Source of the DNA: Oscillospiraceae bacterium
GTDB lineage: Bacteria > Bacillota > Clostridia > Oscillospirales > Oscillospiraceae
Direction of reading: 5' to 3'
Assembly: GCA_902778115.1 (NCBI GenBank)
Contig: CACYWG010000002.1
Span: 62,001 to 126,000, forward strand
Length of the DNA stretch: 64,000 nucleotides
Part shown: piece after piece, positions 31,616 through 40,650 of the stretch
Numbering within the stretch: the first letter of the stretch is position 1
Layout of the letters: the number at the start of each line of letters is the position of its first letter
The notes under the pieces: model-generated
Told to the model about the DNA's origin: nothing
The model's database searches: none
Seen by the model: only the letters and a program-made list of their open reading frames with translations
Made by a program: the position numbers and the translations under genes

Positions 31616-32848
31616 ATGAAAAAGATTCTCGCACTCATCCTCGCGCTGTGCATGGTCTTTGCTCTGGCCGCCTGCGGTCAGCAGGCCGCTCCGGCCGCTG
31701 AGAAGCCCGCTGAGGCTCCCGCCGAGCAGCCCGCCGAGGCTCCTGCCGAGCAGCCTGCCGAAGCTCCTGCCGAGCAGCCCGCTGAGGCTCCTGCCGAGCA
31801 GCCTGCCGAAGCTCCCGCCGCTGTCTCCGCCGACGAGATCGCCGACGAGATGACCTCCGAAGACGGCAAGTATGAGATCGCTTTCGTCACCGACGTTGGC
31901 CAGCTGAAGGACAAGTCCTTCAACCAGGGCACCTTCGACGGCGTGAAGCTCTATGCTGCCGCCAACGGCCTGAGCTACAAGTACTACCAGCCCGCCAACG
32001 GCGACCAGGCCACTGACGACGACCGCTACGACGCCATGAAGGCCGCTGCCGACAACGGCGCGAAGGTCATTGTCTGCGCCGGCTTCATGCAGGGCAACGC
32101 CCTGGCCAAGGCTGCCGCTGAGTTCACCGACGTCAAGTTCGTCTTTGTCGACGGCTGGGCCTTCGACGGTCTGAACAACATTGCCGGTATCGCCTTCAAG
32201 GAAGAGCAGTGCGGCTACCTTGCCGGTTACGCGACCGTCAAGGAAGGCTTCACCAAGCTCGGCTTCTGCGGCGGCGGCGGCGGCACCAACCCGGCCTGCT
32301 GCCGTTACGGCTACGGCTTTGTTCAGGGCGCTGCGGCTGCGGCTGCCGAGCTGGGCATCACCGTTGACATGAACTACTCCTGGCTTTACGGCGCTTCCTT
32401 CTCCGCTTCTCCCGAGCTCCAGACTCTGGCCAACGGCTGGTATGAAGCCGGCACCGAGGCGATCTTCGCCTGCGGCGGCTCCATGTTCGCCTCCGTCGCC
32501 GCTGCCGCTTCCGCCAACGACGGCGCGGTCATCGGCGTTGACGTCGACCAGTCCTTCGAGTCTGAGACCGTCATCACCTCCGCCATGAAGGGTCTGTCCT
32601 CCTCTGTTGTCTGGGCTCTGACCAAGGCCTACGACGGCACCTGGGAAGAGATCGGCGGCGTTGCCACCAGCCTGGGCGCTGCGGAAGACGCAGTTGGCCT
32701 GCCTGTTGACACCTGGTCCCTCACCGGCTGGACCGTCGAGGAGTATCAGGCGATGCTCGCCGACATCATTGCCGGCAAGATCACCATCGACGACAACTAC
32801 GAGAACCTGGCCAGCACCGATTCTCTGAACCTCAACATCGTCGAGTAA
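31616..32848 (+). CDS. BMP-family nucleoside-binding lipoprotein
   Basis: 410 residues. A lipoprotein signal ends in the lipobox LAAC (Cys20), followed by four PAEAPAEQ repeats (31-62) as a tether, then a BMP/Med-type periplasmic-binding-like domain (about 80-405; YEIAFVTDVGQLKDKSFNQG, GTNPACCRYGYGFVQGA, AIFACGGSMFASV). In Bacillota such proteins (BmpA/PnrA-like) deliver purine and pyrimidine nucleosides to an ABC importer. The ATPase and two permeases follow after a roughly 400-bp gap with its own promoter, so the receptor can be expressed separately. GGAGG precedes the ATG. Confidence 0.94.
   Translation: MKKILALILALCMVFALAACGQQAAPAAEKPAEAPAEQPAEAPAEQPAEAPAEQPAEAPAEQPAEAPAAVSADEIADEMTSEDGKYEIAFVTDVGQLKDKSFNQGTFDGVKLYAAANGLSYKYYQPANGDQATDDDRYDAMKAAADNGAKVIVCAGFMQGNALAKAAAEFTDVKFVFVDGWAFDGLNNIAGIAFKEEQCGYLAGYATVKEGFTKLGFCGGGGGTNPACCRYGYGFVQGAAAAAAELGITVDMNYSWLYGASFSASPELQTLANGWYEAGTEAIFACGGSMFASVAAAASANDGAVIGVDVDQSFESETVITSAMKGLSSSVVWALTKAYDGTWEEIGGVATSLGAAEDAVGLPVDTWSLTGWTVEEYQAMLADIIAGKITIDDNYENLASTDSLNLNIVE
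31706..31819 (+). repeat. in-frame 24-bp tandem repeats
   Basis: Four nearly identical 24-bp units (31706-31801) plus a partial fifth encode the PAEAPAEQ tether of the BMP lipoprotein. Units differ only at synonymous positions, so slippage could change their number. Confidence 0.85.
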
Positions 32849-32862
32849 TCAAACCAAAAGCC

Positions 32863-32897
32863 AAAAAGAGGAAAGTCTTCGGACTTTCCTCTTTTTC
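32863..32897 (+). terminator. terminator after the BMP gene (copy 1)
   Basis: 15-bp stem (32863-32877/32882-32896) with a stable TTCG loop and a T-run. The 29-nt core (32868-32896) is repeated exactly at 33107-33135. Confidence 0.92.
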
Positions 32898-33106
32898 GTC
32901 TGTCAAAAAGCTCGATCAATCTCCCGCGATAGAGCCGCGGGGGAGCGCGAGGGGGCAAAGGCCCGCCTCGCGTTTCAATCAGACGCCGTCTGAAAAAGCC
33001 AGATAAGATCAAGCTTTTTCAGGTAATGGCATTTTGCTTTTCAGCAAAATGCCCGGCGGCAGAAGCGCAGTCAAAAAAGTTCCAGGCAAGGCTTTTTTGA
33101 CAAGCT
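32898..33106. repeat. hairpin array 3 between duplicated terminators
   Basis: About 210 bp of tandem inverted repeats: 32946-32952/32966-32972 (7 bp), 32980-32984/32988-32992 (5 bp), 32991-32999/33013-33021 (9 bp), 33029-33038/33043-33052 (10 bp) and 33070-33079/33092-33101 (10 bp). The outer sequence tgtcaaaaagc (32901-32911) also pairs with 33091-33102. The array is bracketed by two copies of the same terminator. It fills most of the 403-bp gap between the BMP lipoprotein gene and the ABC ATPase gene; no ORF is supported inside. Confidence 0.75.
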
Positions 33107-33136
33107 GAGGAAAGTCTTCGGACTTTCCTCTTTTTT
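33107..33136 (+). terminator. terminator copy 2
   Basis: Stem 33107-33116/33121-33130 with a TTCG loop and a T-run to 33136, identical in its 29-nt core to the terminator directly after the BMP gene. Confidence 0.85.
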
Positions 33137-33159
33137 CTTTTTCGGCTGCGTTAAAAATC

Positions 33160-33188
33160 TTGCAATTAAAGGTCGCATCTTATATAAT
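33160..33188 (+). promoter_or_regulatory. promoter for the nucleoside ABC ATPase operon
   Basis: -35 TTGCAA (33160-33165), 17-bp spacer, perfect -10 TATAAT (33183-33188). Confidence 0.75.
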
Positions 33189-33251
33189 TATTACATTAAA
33201 CTCCTGCATTCAGGCAGGCAAAAAATCGGAACAAGAAAGTAGGTGGCGCTT

Positions 33252-34799
33252 ATGGGAGATGCTCCTCAATACGTGATTGAGATGCTTCATATCACGAAGG
33301 AGTTCCCCGGCATTAAGGCAAACGACGACATCACCCTGCAGCTGAAAAAAGGCGAGATCCACGCCCTGCTCGGTGAAAACGGCGCCGGCAAATCCACGTT
33401 GATGAGCGTTTTGTTCGGCCTGTATCAGCCGGAAGCGGGTGAAATCCGCAAGGACGGCAAGCCCGTCAAGATCAACAACCCCAATGACGCGACCGCACTC
33501 CACATCGGCATGGTGCACCAGCACTTCAAGCTGGTCGAGGTCTTCACCGTGCTGGATAACATCATCCTCGGCGCAGAGGATACCAAGCTCGGCTTCCTGC
33601 AGAAGAAGGAGGCCCGCAAAAAGGTCGAGGCCCTGAGTGAAAAGTACGGCCTGAAGGTCGACCTGGACGCGAAGGTGGAGGACATCACCGTCGGCATGCA
33701 GCAGCGCACCGAGATCCTGAAGATGCTGTACCGCGACAATGAGATCCTCATCTTCGACGAGCCCACCGCCGTGCTGACCCCGCAGGAGATCGACGAGCTG
33801 ATGCAGATCATGAAAAACCTCGCCGCCGAGGGCAAAAGCATCCTCTTCATCTCCCACAAGCTCAATGAGATTATGGCCGTTTCGGACCGCGTGTCCGTTC
33901 TGCGCAAGGGCCGCTACATCGGCACCGTCAACACGAAGGACACCAACAAGCAGGAGCTGTCGAACATGATGGTCGGCCGCCCGGTCCAGCTCGAAGTCGT
34001 CAAAAAGCCGGCCGAGCCGAAGGACGTCGTCCTGCACATTGAAAACATGTCCGTCGCCTCCAAGCTCCACAAGCGCAACGCCGTCAACAAGGTCTCCCTG
34101 GACGTGCGTGCGGGCGAGATCGTCTGCATCGCCGGCATCGACGGCAACGGCCAGACCGAGTTCGTCTTCGGCCTGACCGGCCTGGAGCCGCTGGCCGAGG
34201 GCAAGATCGAGCTCTGCGGCGAGGATATCTCCAAGGCCTCCATCAAGCAGCGCGCCGCGCACATGAGCCACATTCCCGAAGACCGGCACAAGCACGGCCT
34301 GGTGCTGGACTTCACGCTGGAGCAGAACATGGTGCTGCAGCGCTACAAGGAGCCCGAATTCCAGCACGGCGGCTTCATCCGCTTCGACGAGGTCCGCAAA
34401 TACGCCGAGGGCCTGATCGACAAGTTCGACGTGCGCTCCGGCCAGGGCCCGATCACCATCGCCCGCAGCATGTCCGGCGGCAACCAGCAGAAGGCCATCA
34501 TCGCCCGCGAGCTGGACCGGAACATGCCGCTGGTCGTCGCCGTTCAGCCGACCCGCGGTCTGGACGTCGGCGCCATCGAATTCATCCACAGCCAGCTGGT
34601 CGCGCAGCGCGACGAGGGCAAGGCCATCCTTCTGGTCTCCCTGGAGCTGGATGAGGTGCTCAGCCTGTCCGACCGCATCCTCGTCATGTACGAGGGCGAG
34701 ATCGTCGGCGAGCTGGACCCGAAGAAGACCACGGCGCAGGAGCTCGGCCTGTACATGTCCGGCGCCAAGCGCAGCGGCGGAGAGGAGGAGAAGGCATGA
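33252..34799 (+). CDS. nucleoside ABC importer ATPase (two-domain)
   Basis: 515 residues with two ABC domains, as in sugar/nucleoside importers (RbsA/NupA type). Domain 1 has Walker A GENGAGKST (about 39-47) and Walker B ILIFDEPTAVL. Domain 2 has a degenerate Walker A (GIDGNGQTE), signature MSGGNQQK and a Walker B-like VVAVQPTRGLD in which the usual Glu is replaced by Gln. The ATG at 33252 follows AGGTGG at 5 bases; an in-frame GTG at 33243 is inside the binding site. It energises uptake with the two permeases and the BMP receptor and overlaps the first permease gene by 4 bp. Confidence 0.94.
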   Translation: MGDAPQYVIEMLHITKEFPGIKANDDITLQLKKGEIHALLGENGAGKSTLMSVLFGLYQPEAGEIRKDGKPVKINNPNDATALHIGMVHQHFKLVEVFTVLDNIILGAEDTKLGFLQKKEARKKVEALSEKYGLKVDLDAKVEDITVGMQQRTEILKMLYRDNEILIFDEPTAVLTPQEIDELMQIMKNLAAEGKSILFISHKLNEIMAVSDRVSVLRKGRYIGTVNTKDTNKQELSNMMVGRPVQLEVVKKPAEPKDVVLHIENMSVASKLHKRNAVNKVSLDVRAGEIVCIAGIDGNGQTEFVFGLTGLEPLAEGKIELCGEDISKASIKQRAAHMSHIPEDRHKHGLVLDFTLEQNMVLQRYKEPEFQHGGFIRFDEVRKYAEGLIDKFDVRSGQGPITIARSMSGGNQQKAIIARELDRNMPLVVAVQPTRGLDVGAIEFIHSQLVAQRDEGKAILLVSLELDEVLSLSDRILVMYEGEIVGELDPKKTTAQELGLYMSGAKRSGGEEEKA

Positions 34800-36088
34800 A
34801 CTCGTTCTGGAAAAAAGAAGGCACGCAGAAGATCCTTTCCTCGCTGATCTCCATCCTCATCGGCCTGGTCGTCGGCGCGATCGTCGTGCTCGTCGTCGGC
34901 ATCTTCAACAAGAGCATTTCCCTCAAGGGCGCCTGGGAAGGCATCCGCCTGATCTTCATCGGCATCCTCAGCACCGGCCGCAACGCCACCGGCGCGCTGA
35001 CCTGGGGCTTCAACCCCGCCAGCATCGGCAACATGCTCTTCCGCGCGACCCCGCTCATCATGACCGGTCTTTCGGTCGCCCTGGCTTTCAAAACCGGTCT
35101 GTTCAACATCGGCGCGCCCGGCCAGTACCTGATGGGCACGCTGGCCACGCTGAGCATCGCGCTCAGCATCCCCTCCGGCGCTCTCCCCGGCTGGCTGATC
35201 TGGCTGCTCGCCTTCCTGGGCGGCGTCCTCGCCGGCGCGCTCTGGGGCGCGATCCCCGGCCTGGTCAAAGCCTTCCTCAACATCAACGAGGTGCTCGCCT
35301 GCATCATGACCAACTGGATCGCGGCCAATCTCGTCACCTGGGCCTTTGACGTCAGCAAGTTCAAGAACATGGTCGAAGGCACCAAGTCCGGCTACATCTA
35401 CAAGACCACCTACGGTCTGGTGGACGGCACTTACGTCGACGGTGCCGGCGTCGCCACGGCCAAGCTCGGCCTGAACAAGATCTTCCCGGGCTCGCAGATC
35501 AACGCCGGCATCCTGGTGGCGATTCTGCTGGCGATCGGCGTCTACATCCTCATCAGCAAGACCACCCTCGGCTACGAGCTGAAGGCCTGCGGCGCCAACC
35601 GCCACGCGGCGCGCTACGCCGGCATCCATGACAAGCGCAACATCGTGCTGTCGATGGCCCTGTCCGGCGGTCTGGCCGCGGCCGGCGCCTCGCTCTACTT
35701 CCTCTCCGGCAACACCGAGTTCTTCTGGTCCACCTATCAGTCCCTGCCCGCCGCCGGCTTCAACGGCATCCCGGTCGCGCTGCTGGCGCTGAACAATCCC
35801 ATCGGCGTCATCTTCTCCGCGATCTTCATGGCCATGCTGAACATCGTCGGCCTGCAGCTGACCAATCTGACCGCCTACAACGAATATATCACCGACGTCA
35901 TCATCGCCGTCATCGTTTACCTGTCCGCCTTCTCTCTGGCGATCCGCATGCTGATCGCCGGCAAGAAGAAGAGCGTCCCGCCGAAAAACGGATATCCCAA
36001 GCCCGGCGATCCGAAACCCGAAGACCTGAAACCCATCGACAAGAAACCGGACGCTGCGGAAGCCGTGAAAGGAGGCGATGAGGCATGA
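34796..36088 (+). CDS. nucleoside ABC importer permease 1
   Basis: 430 residues. About ten hydrophobic segments with the ABC permease signature of the BPD_transp_2 family (LAFKTGLFNIGAPGQYLMG; ELKACGANRHAARYAGI). The last about 35 residues are a Lys/Pro-rich cytoplasmic tail (KPGDPKPEDLKPIDKKPD), unusual for this family. It is homologous to NupB-like permeases and partners with the next gene; both junctions are ATGA overlaps. Confidence 0.92.
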   Translation: MNSFWKKEGTQKILSSLISILIGLVVGAIVVLVVGIFNKSISLKGAWEGIRLIFIGILSTGRNATGALTWGFNPASIGNMLFRATPLIMTGLSVALAFKTGLFNIGAPGQYLMGTLATLSIALSIPSGALPGWLIWLLAFLGGVLAGALWGAIPGLVKAFLNINEVLACIMTNWIAANLVTWAFDVSKFKNMVEGTKSGYIYKTTYGLVDGTYVDGAGVATAKLGLNKIFPGSQINAGILVAILLAIGVYILISKTTLGYELKACGANRHAARYAGIHDKRNIVLSMALSGGLAAAGASLYFLSGNTEFFWSTYQSLPAAGFNGIPVALLALNNPIGVIFSAIFMAMLNIVGLQLTNLTAYNEYITDVIIAVIVYLSAFSLAIRMLIAGKKKSVPPKNGYPKPGDPKPEDLKPIDKKPDAAEAVKGGDEA

Positions 36089-37116
36089 CGTTCCTGATCC
36101 AGCAAACGCTGATTTACGCAGTTCCCCTGATGATCGTGGCGCTGGCCGGCGTGTTCTCCGAGCGAAGCGGCATCATCAACCTCGCGCTGGAAGGCATTAT
36201 GATCTTCGGCGCCTTTATGGGCGTGCTGTTTGTCAACCTCGCGCAGAAGGCCGGCTGGTTCGTGGACGCGAAAGCCGCCGGAAACTGGCTGGCCCTGCAG
36301 GGCTTTGAAGTGCTCGCCATGCTGGTGGCCGCACTGATGGGCGCCGTGTTCTCCCTGCTGCTGAGCTTTGCCTCCATCAACCTGCGCGCCGACCAGACCA
36401 TCGGCGGCACCGCGCTGAACCTGATGGCTCCCGCGCTCGTGCTGTTCTTCATCCGTCTGATCGCCAACCAGAACACCCTGCAGATGGCGACCGGCGACTC
36501 CGCCAGCTGGTTCATGATCAAAAAGAGCACGCTGGGCTTTGAGAAGAACGCCGATCTCGGCTTCTTCGGCAACACGCTGCTGCACAAGGTCTATCTCGCC
36601 ACCTATATCTGCATCCTGATCTTCATCATCCTGTCCGTGATCCTGTACAAGACCCGCTTTGGTCTGCGGCTGCGCTCCTGCGGTGAAAATCCCCAGGCGG
36701 CGGACAGCCTCGGCATCAACGTGCACAAGATGCGCTACGCCGGCGTTTCGATCTCCGGCGCGCTGGCCGGCATGGGCGGCTTTGTCTACTCGCTCACCAC
36801 GGCCAACTGCACCTCCAACGGCGACGTGGCCGGCTTCGGCTTCCTGGCGCTGGCCGTTATGATCTTCGGCAACTGGAACCCGCTGAATATCGCCGGCGCA
36901 TCCCTGCTCTTCGGCCTGTTCAAGTGCATCGCCGCCGCGTACTCCAGCCTGGATATCAACGGCGACGGCGTGTACATGCTGGCGCAGATCGGCATCAGCT
37001 CCCATCTCTACCGCATGCTGCCCTATATCATCACGCTGGTCGTGCTCGCCTTCACCTCCAAGGGCTCCCGCGCACCGAAGGCAGAGGGCATCCCCTACGA
37101 CAAGGGACAGCGCTGA
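36085..37116 (+). CDS. nucleoside ABC importer permease 2
   Basis: 343 residues, about eight to ten membrane segments, BPD_transp_2 family (VFSERSGIINLALEGIMIFGAF; RLRSCGENPQAADSLGI). Homologous to NupC-like permeases. It begins inside the stop of permease 1 and ends the transporter operon at a strong terminator. Confidence 0.92.
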   Translation: MTFLIQQTLIYAVPLMIVALAGVFSERSGIINLALEGIMIFGAFMGVLFVNLAQKAGWFVDAKAAGNWLALQGFEVLAMLVAALMGAVFSLLLSFASINLRADQTIGGTALNLMAPALVLFFIRLIANQNTLQMATGDSASWFMIKKSTLGFEKNADLGFFGNTLLHKVYLATYICILIFIILSVILYKTRFGLRLRSCGENPQAADSLGINVHKMRYAGVSISGALAGMGGFVYSLTTANCTSNGDVAGFGFLALAVMIFGNWNPLNIAGASLLFGLFKCIAAAYSSLDINGDGVYMLAQIGISSHLYRMLPYIITLVVLAFTSKGSRAPKAEGIPYDKGQR

Positions 37117-37136
37117 GCCATTCCTTAATCTTTCTG

Positions 37137-37170
37137 AAAATGCCGCCGAATCGGCGGCATTTTCTTTTGA
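37137..37170 (+). terminator. terminator after the nucleoside transporter
   Basis: 13-bp perfect stem (37137-37149/37151-37163) with a T-rich tail. Confidence 0.88.
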
Positions 37171-37220
37171 TTTGTGGTATAAAGAGATCACTTGTAATTT
37201 TTTCCTCTGCGGAGGCCTGT

Positions 37221-38396
37221 ATGAAACGAACGATCCTTTTGCTCTCGCTGCTGCTCGGTGTGCTGCTGCTCGGCTCCTGCGCCTCGCAGGCGGCCGTCCC
37301 GGCGGCGGACGAACCCGCGCCCGAGCCGATAGTCCCGGAACCGACGCCGGACCCGGCCGACGAGCCGGAGGCAGCGCCGGTGCCGGAGCCGGACGCGGCC
37401 GAGCGGCGCCTGGCGTCCATGACAAGGGAAGAGAAGGTCTGTCAGCTGCTGATGCTCTGCAGCTCGGATGAGGACGAGGTCCTGCCTGCGGCGGAAGGCG
37501 GCGCGGGCGGCCTGTGCCTCTATGCCGCGTCCTTTGCCGACAAAGACAAAGCCGCTGTCCTCGCCATGACGGAAGACCTGCAGGCCCGCTCTCCGATCCC
37601 GCTGCTGCTGGCCGTGGACGAGGAGGGCGGCACCGTCTGCCGCGTCAGCTCCAATCCCCGGCTGCGCGCCGTTCCCTTTGCCGCGCCGCGCTATCTGTAT
37701 GAGCAGGGCGGCTGGGCGCTCATTGAGAGCGATACGGCGGAGAAAGCGCAGCTGCTGCGCTCGCTCGGCCTGAATGTGAACCTCGCGCCGGTGGCCGACG
37801 TGCCGCTGAGCTGGCAGAATTACATCTATGCCCGCAGCTTCAGCACCGATCCCTCGGAGACGGCGGACTATATCCGCCGCGTGGTGACGGTCATGAAGCG
37901 AGAGGGCATCGGCTCTACGCTCAAGCATTTCCCCGGCTACGGCGGCAGCGCCGACACCCATACCGGCCAGGCCTATGACCGGCGTCCGCTGGAGGCCTTT
38001 GAGGAGGGTGATTTTCTGCCCTTTATCGCCGGCATCGAGGCAGGGGCGGACGCCGTGCTGGTCAGCCACAACATTGTCGAATGCATGGACGCGGACTATC
38101 CCGCCTCCCTCTCCCCCGAGGTGCACCGCATTCTTCGGGAGGAGCTGGGCTTTTCGGGCGTCATCCTCTGCGACGATCTGAGCATGGAGGCGATCGGGCA
38201 GTTCACACACGGGGAAAACGCCGCCGTCGCAGCGGCGCTGGCCGGCAACGATCTGCTCTGCTGCGGCGATTTTGAGGCCTCGGCGCAGGCGCTGCTCGCC
38301 GCCGTGGCGGACGGCGTCCTGCCGGAAGATCAGCTCGACGCCTCGGTGCTGCGCATCCTGCGCTGGAAGCAGAGCCTCGGTCTGGATCTGGGTTGA
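37221..38396 (+). CDS. GH3-family lipoprotein (NagZ-like)
   Basis: 391 residues. Lipoprotein signal with lipobox LGSC, a Pro/Glu/Ala-rich tether (to about residue 60), then a single GH3 TIM barrel (about 65-385). KHFPGYGGSADTHTG (about 234-248) carries the substrate-binding Lys-His and the loop Asp-x-His acid/base of NagZ-type enzymes. ILCDDLSMEAI (about 315) contains the nucleophile Asp. NagZ-like enzymes release N-acetylglucosamine from muropeptides; here it is anchored outside the membrane. GGAGG precedes the ATG. Confidence 0.9.
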   Translation: MKRTILLLSLLLGVLLLGSCASQAAVPAADEPAPEPIVPEPTPDPADEPEAAPVPEPDAAERRLASMTREEKVCQLLMLCSSDEDEVLPAAEGGAGGLCLYAASFADKDKAAVLAMTEDLQARSPIPLLLAVDEEGGTVCRVSSNPRLRAVPFAAPRYLYEQGGWALIESDTAEKAQLLRSLGLNVNLAPVADVPLSWQNYIYARSFSTDPSETADYIRRVVTVMKREGIGSTLKHFPGYGGSADTHTGQAYDRRPLEAFEEGDFLPFIAGIEAGADAVLVSHNIVECMDADYPASLSPEVHRILREELGFSGVILCDDLSMEAIGQFTHGENAAVAAALAGNDLLCCGDFEASAQALLAAVADGVLPEDQLDASVLRILRWKQSLGLDLG

Positions 38397-38479
38397 GCGC
38401 GGCCCGGAAAGATCATCTTCCCCTTTTTGCCGCAATATGATAAACTGGACGGGAATTCAGGAAAGGATTTGAAAGACAG

Positions 38480-40282
38480 ATGAAAAAGATTCGGATCCGT
38501 CTGCTGCTGTTGCTTCTCTGTAGCCTGCTGCTGTGCGGCTGCGTCAGAGGCGGCGCTTCGCCCGCCGCACCTGCCGTGACGGGCGCAGTGCCCACAGAGT
38601 CAGCCGTTCCCGCTCCGGAGGAAGATGTCTCCGCTCAGGAGGGCGCATCGGAAAAACGCATCGAAACGCTCTCGCGTCAGGAGGACATCCCGGTCTTCAG
38701 CGAGATGGAATATGAACGTCCCTCGCTCGAGGAGATGGACGCGCTGATCCTTGCCGCCGAGGAGGCGATGGACGCCGGCGCCGATTTTGAGACGCTCGAG
38801 CCGCTGCTGGACGACTGTTTCCTCTATTACTATCACTATGACACCATGTACACGCTCGCGGACATCCGCAGCTGCCTGGATCTGAGCGACGAGTACTACG
38901 CCGCGGAATATCTCTGGTGCGCGGAGAACTACACGCTGATCGACCAGGCGATCGACAGCCTGTATTACGCCTGCGCCGCCTCACCGATGGCCGCGGAGCT
39001 GGAGGAAAAGTACTTCTGGGAGGGCTTCTGCGAGGAGTACAGCGACGAGACGGAATCGATCTATAACGACGAGACTGTGGCGCTGATGCAGCAGGAGAGC
39101 AATCTGATTGCCGAATACCGCGCACTGATGGCGGAGCCTGTCGTCAGCTACCGCGGCAAAGACGAGCCTCTCGACGAGCTGCTGGAGCGGCTCAGCGGCT
39201 CGGCCTACAATAACGCCGTGGTCGCCTACTATACGCAGTATAACGAGCGCGTCGCCGATCTCTTCATCCGCCTGGTCTCCGTGCGCGAGCAGCTGGCCGG
39301 GGCGATGGGCTATGACAGCTATGAGCAGATGCAGTATTCCTACGGCTTCGGGCGCGATTATACGCCTGAACAGGCCGAAGGCTACCTGCAGGACATCAAA
39401 ACCTATATGGTGCCGCTCTACCGGGATCTGTCGGTCAGCTCCGTTCCTTATGAGATCTGGTACAGCGATCTGGACGAGGAGACGCTCCGGGATATCCTGC
39501 GCCAGTCCGTTTCGGACTTCGGCGGCAGCGTTCAGGAGGCCTATGATTTCATGCTGCGCCATGAGCTCTGCGACCTCAAGCAGGACAGCCGCAAAGCCAA
39601 CATGTCCTTTGAGACCTATCTGAACGACTATGAGGCGCCCTTCCTCTTTGTCAACGCCGCGGGCACGAACGAAGATATCCTCACCTTCGCCCATGAATTC
39701 GGCCACTACAGCGACGCCTTCGTGAATCTGAATTCCTATGAGTCTGTTGACCTGGCTGAGGTCTATTCCCAGGCGATGGAGTACCTGGTGCTCAGCCGCC
39801 TGGACGAGCAGCTGGACGAGGAGGAGGTGGACAATCTCGCCCGCATCAAGATGATCGACACCGTCGAGATGTTTGTGCAGCAGGCCTCCTATGCCGAATT
39901 CGAGCACCGGGTCTACGCCCTGGGCGCGGAGAATTTGAGCGCGGAGGTCCTGAACGAGACCGCCCGCAAGGTCGCCAAGGAATACGGGTATTACGTCTAT
40001 CAATACGACGAATTCTTCTCACTGAGCTGGATCGACATCCCGCATTATTTCGAGCAGGCCTTCTATATCGTCAGCTATCCGATCTCCGACGACCTCGCCA
40101 TGCAGATCTTCGATCTGGAGCGCGGGGAGCCGGGCGCGGGCATGCAGCGCTATCTGGATAATCTGGAGCGTGACTTCTCCGGCATGATGGGCCTTGTGGA
40201 CGCGGGCGGCTTTGAAAGTCCCTTCGCGCCCGGCCGCGTGGAGGCCATCGCCGCCACGGCCCGCGAGATCCTCGGCCTTTGA
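38480..40282 (+). CDS. M3-family metallopeptidase-like lipoprotein
   Basis: 600 residues. The lipoprotein signal ends at LLLCGC. The mainly helical body carries the zinc motif FAHEFGHYSDAF (His405-Glu406-x-x-His409), with the third ligand probably in AEVYSQAMEYL a short distance downstream, as in oligoendopeptidase F-like M3 enzymes. It probably trims oligopeptides outside the membrane. Unlike cytoplasmic PepF it is exported. The start ATG follows GGAAAGGA. It lies 83 bp after the GH3 gene on the same strand. Confidence 0.88.
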   Translation: MKKIRIRLLLLLLCSLLLCGCVRGGASPAAPAVTGAVPTESAVPAPEEDVSAQEGASEKRIETLSRQEDIPVFSEMEYERPSLEEMDALILAAEEAMDAGADFETLEPLLDDCFLYYYHYDTMYTLADIRSCLDLSDEYYAAEYLWCAENYTLIDQAIDSLYYACAASPMAAELEEKYFWEGFCEEYSDETESIYNDETVALMQQESNLIAEYRALMAEPVVSYRGKDEPLDELLERLSGSAYNNAVVAYYTQYNERVADLFIRLVSVREQLAGAMGYDSYEQMQYSYGFGRDYTPEQAEGYLQDIKTYMVPLYRDLSVSSVPYEIWYSDLDEETLRDILRQSVSDFGGSVQEAYDFMLRHELCDLKQDSRKANMSFETYLNDYEAPFLFVNAAGTNEDILTFAHEFGHYSDAFVNLNSYESVDLAEVYSQAMEYLVLSRLDEQLDEEEVDNLARIKMIDTVEMFVQQASYAEFEHRVYALGAENLSAEVLNETARKVAKEYGYYVYQYDEFFSLSWIDIPHYFEQAFYIVSYPISDDLAMQIFDLERGEPGAGMQRYLDNLERDFSGMMGLVDAGGFESPFAPGRVEAIAATAREILGL

Positions 40283-40295
40283 GGAAACTAAAATC

Positions 40296-40329
40296 ATCCC
40301 CGGGGCAAAACACCCCGGGGATTGTTTTA
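40296..40329 (+). terminator. terminator after the M3 peptidase gene
   Basis: 10-bp GC-rich stem (40296-40305/40313-40322) with a T-rich tail. The tail overlaps the stop of the convergent small gene. Confidence 0.85.
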
Positions 40330-40530
40330 TCTTCTCGGGCAGAAGCGCTGCGCGCAGCAGCGCCGGTTTTTCTTCGGCATCAGGCCATCCGGACGCAGCG
40401 GAGGCATCGGCCCCATCGGGGGCGGCGGAGGCGGAGGCGGCCACATCGGCGGCGGGCCCGGGCGGCTGTCGGTCACGCGCCGCCAGACCCGCTCAAAATG
40501 CCGCAGCTCCCGCTGAAAATCTCGGTTCAT
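40327..40530 (-). CDS. small Arg/Pro-rich protein, unknown function
   Basis: 67 residues: an N-terminal helical part NRDFQRELRHFERVWRRVTD, a run of prolines with Met/Trp (PPPMWPPPPPPPPMGP), and a basic C-terminus ending CCAQRFCPRR. AAGGAG lies 8 bases before the ATG, supporting a real gene. There is no membrane helix. I do not recognise a named family; the conserved-looking N-terminus suggests a protein-interaction role, which is a guess. It converges on the M3 gene, sharing the terminator region. Confidence 0.6.
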   Translation of the reverse strand: MNRDFQRELRHFERVWRRVTDSRPGPPPMWPPPPPPPPMGPMPPLRPDGLMPKKNRRCCAQRFCPRR

Positions 40531-40579
40531 CTTCTTCGCTCCTTGCATGGGGATTCCCCGGTGTATCCTATGCCGGGAC

Positions 40580-40608
40580 TTGCAAAGCGGTGTGAGATAT
40601 GAGATAAT
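40580..40608 (+). promoter_or_regulatory. promoter for rsmE
   Basis: -35 TTGCAA (40580-40585), 17-bp spacer, -10 GATAAT (40603-40608). Confidence 0.65.
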
Positions 40609-40650
40609 AAATAAACCTTTATACAACAACTGCTCGCTGGAGGGAGTTTT

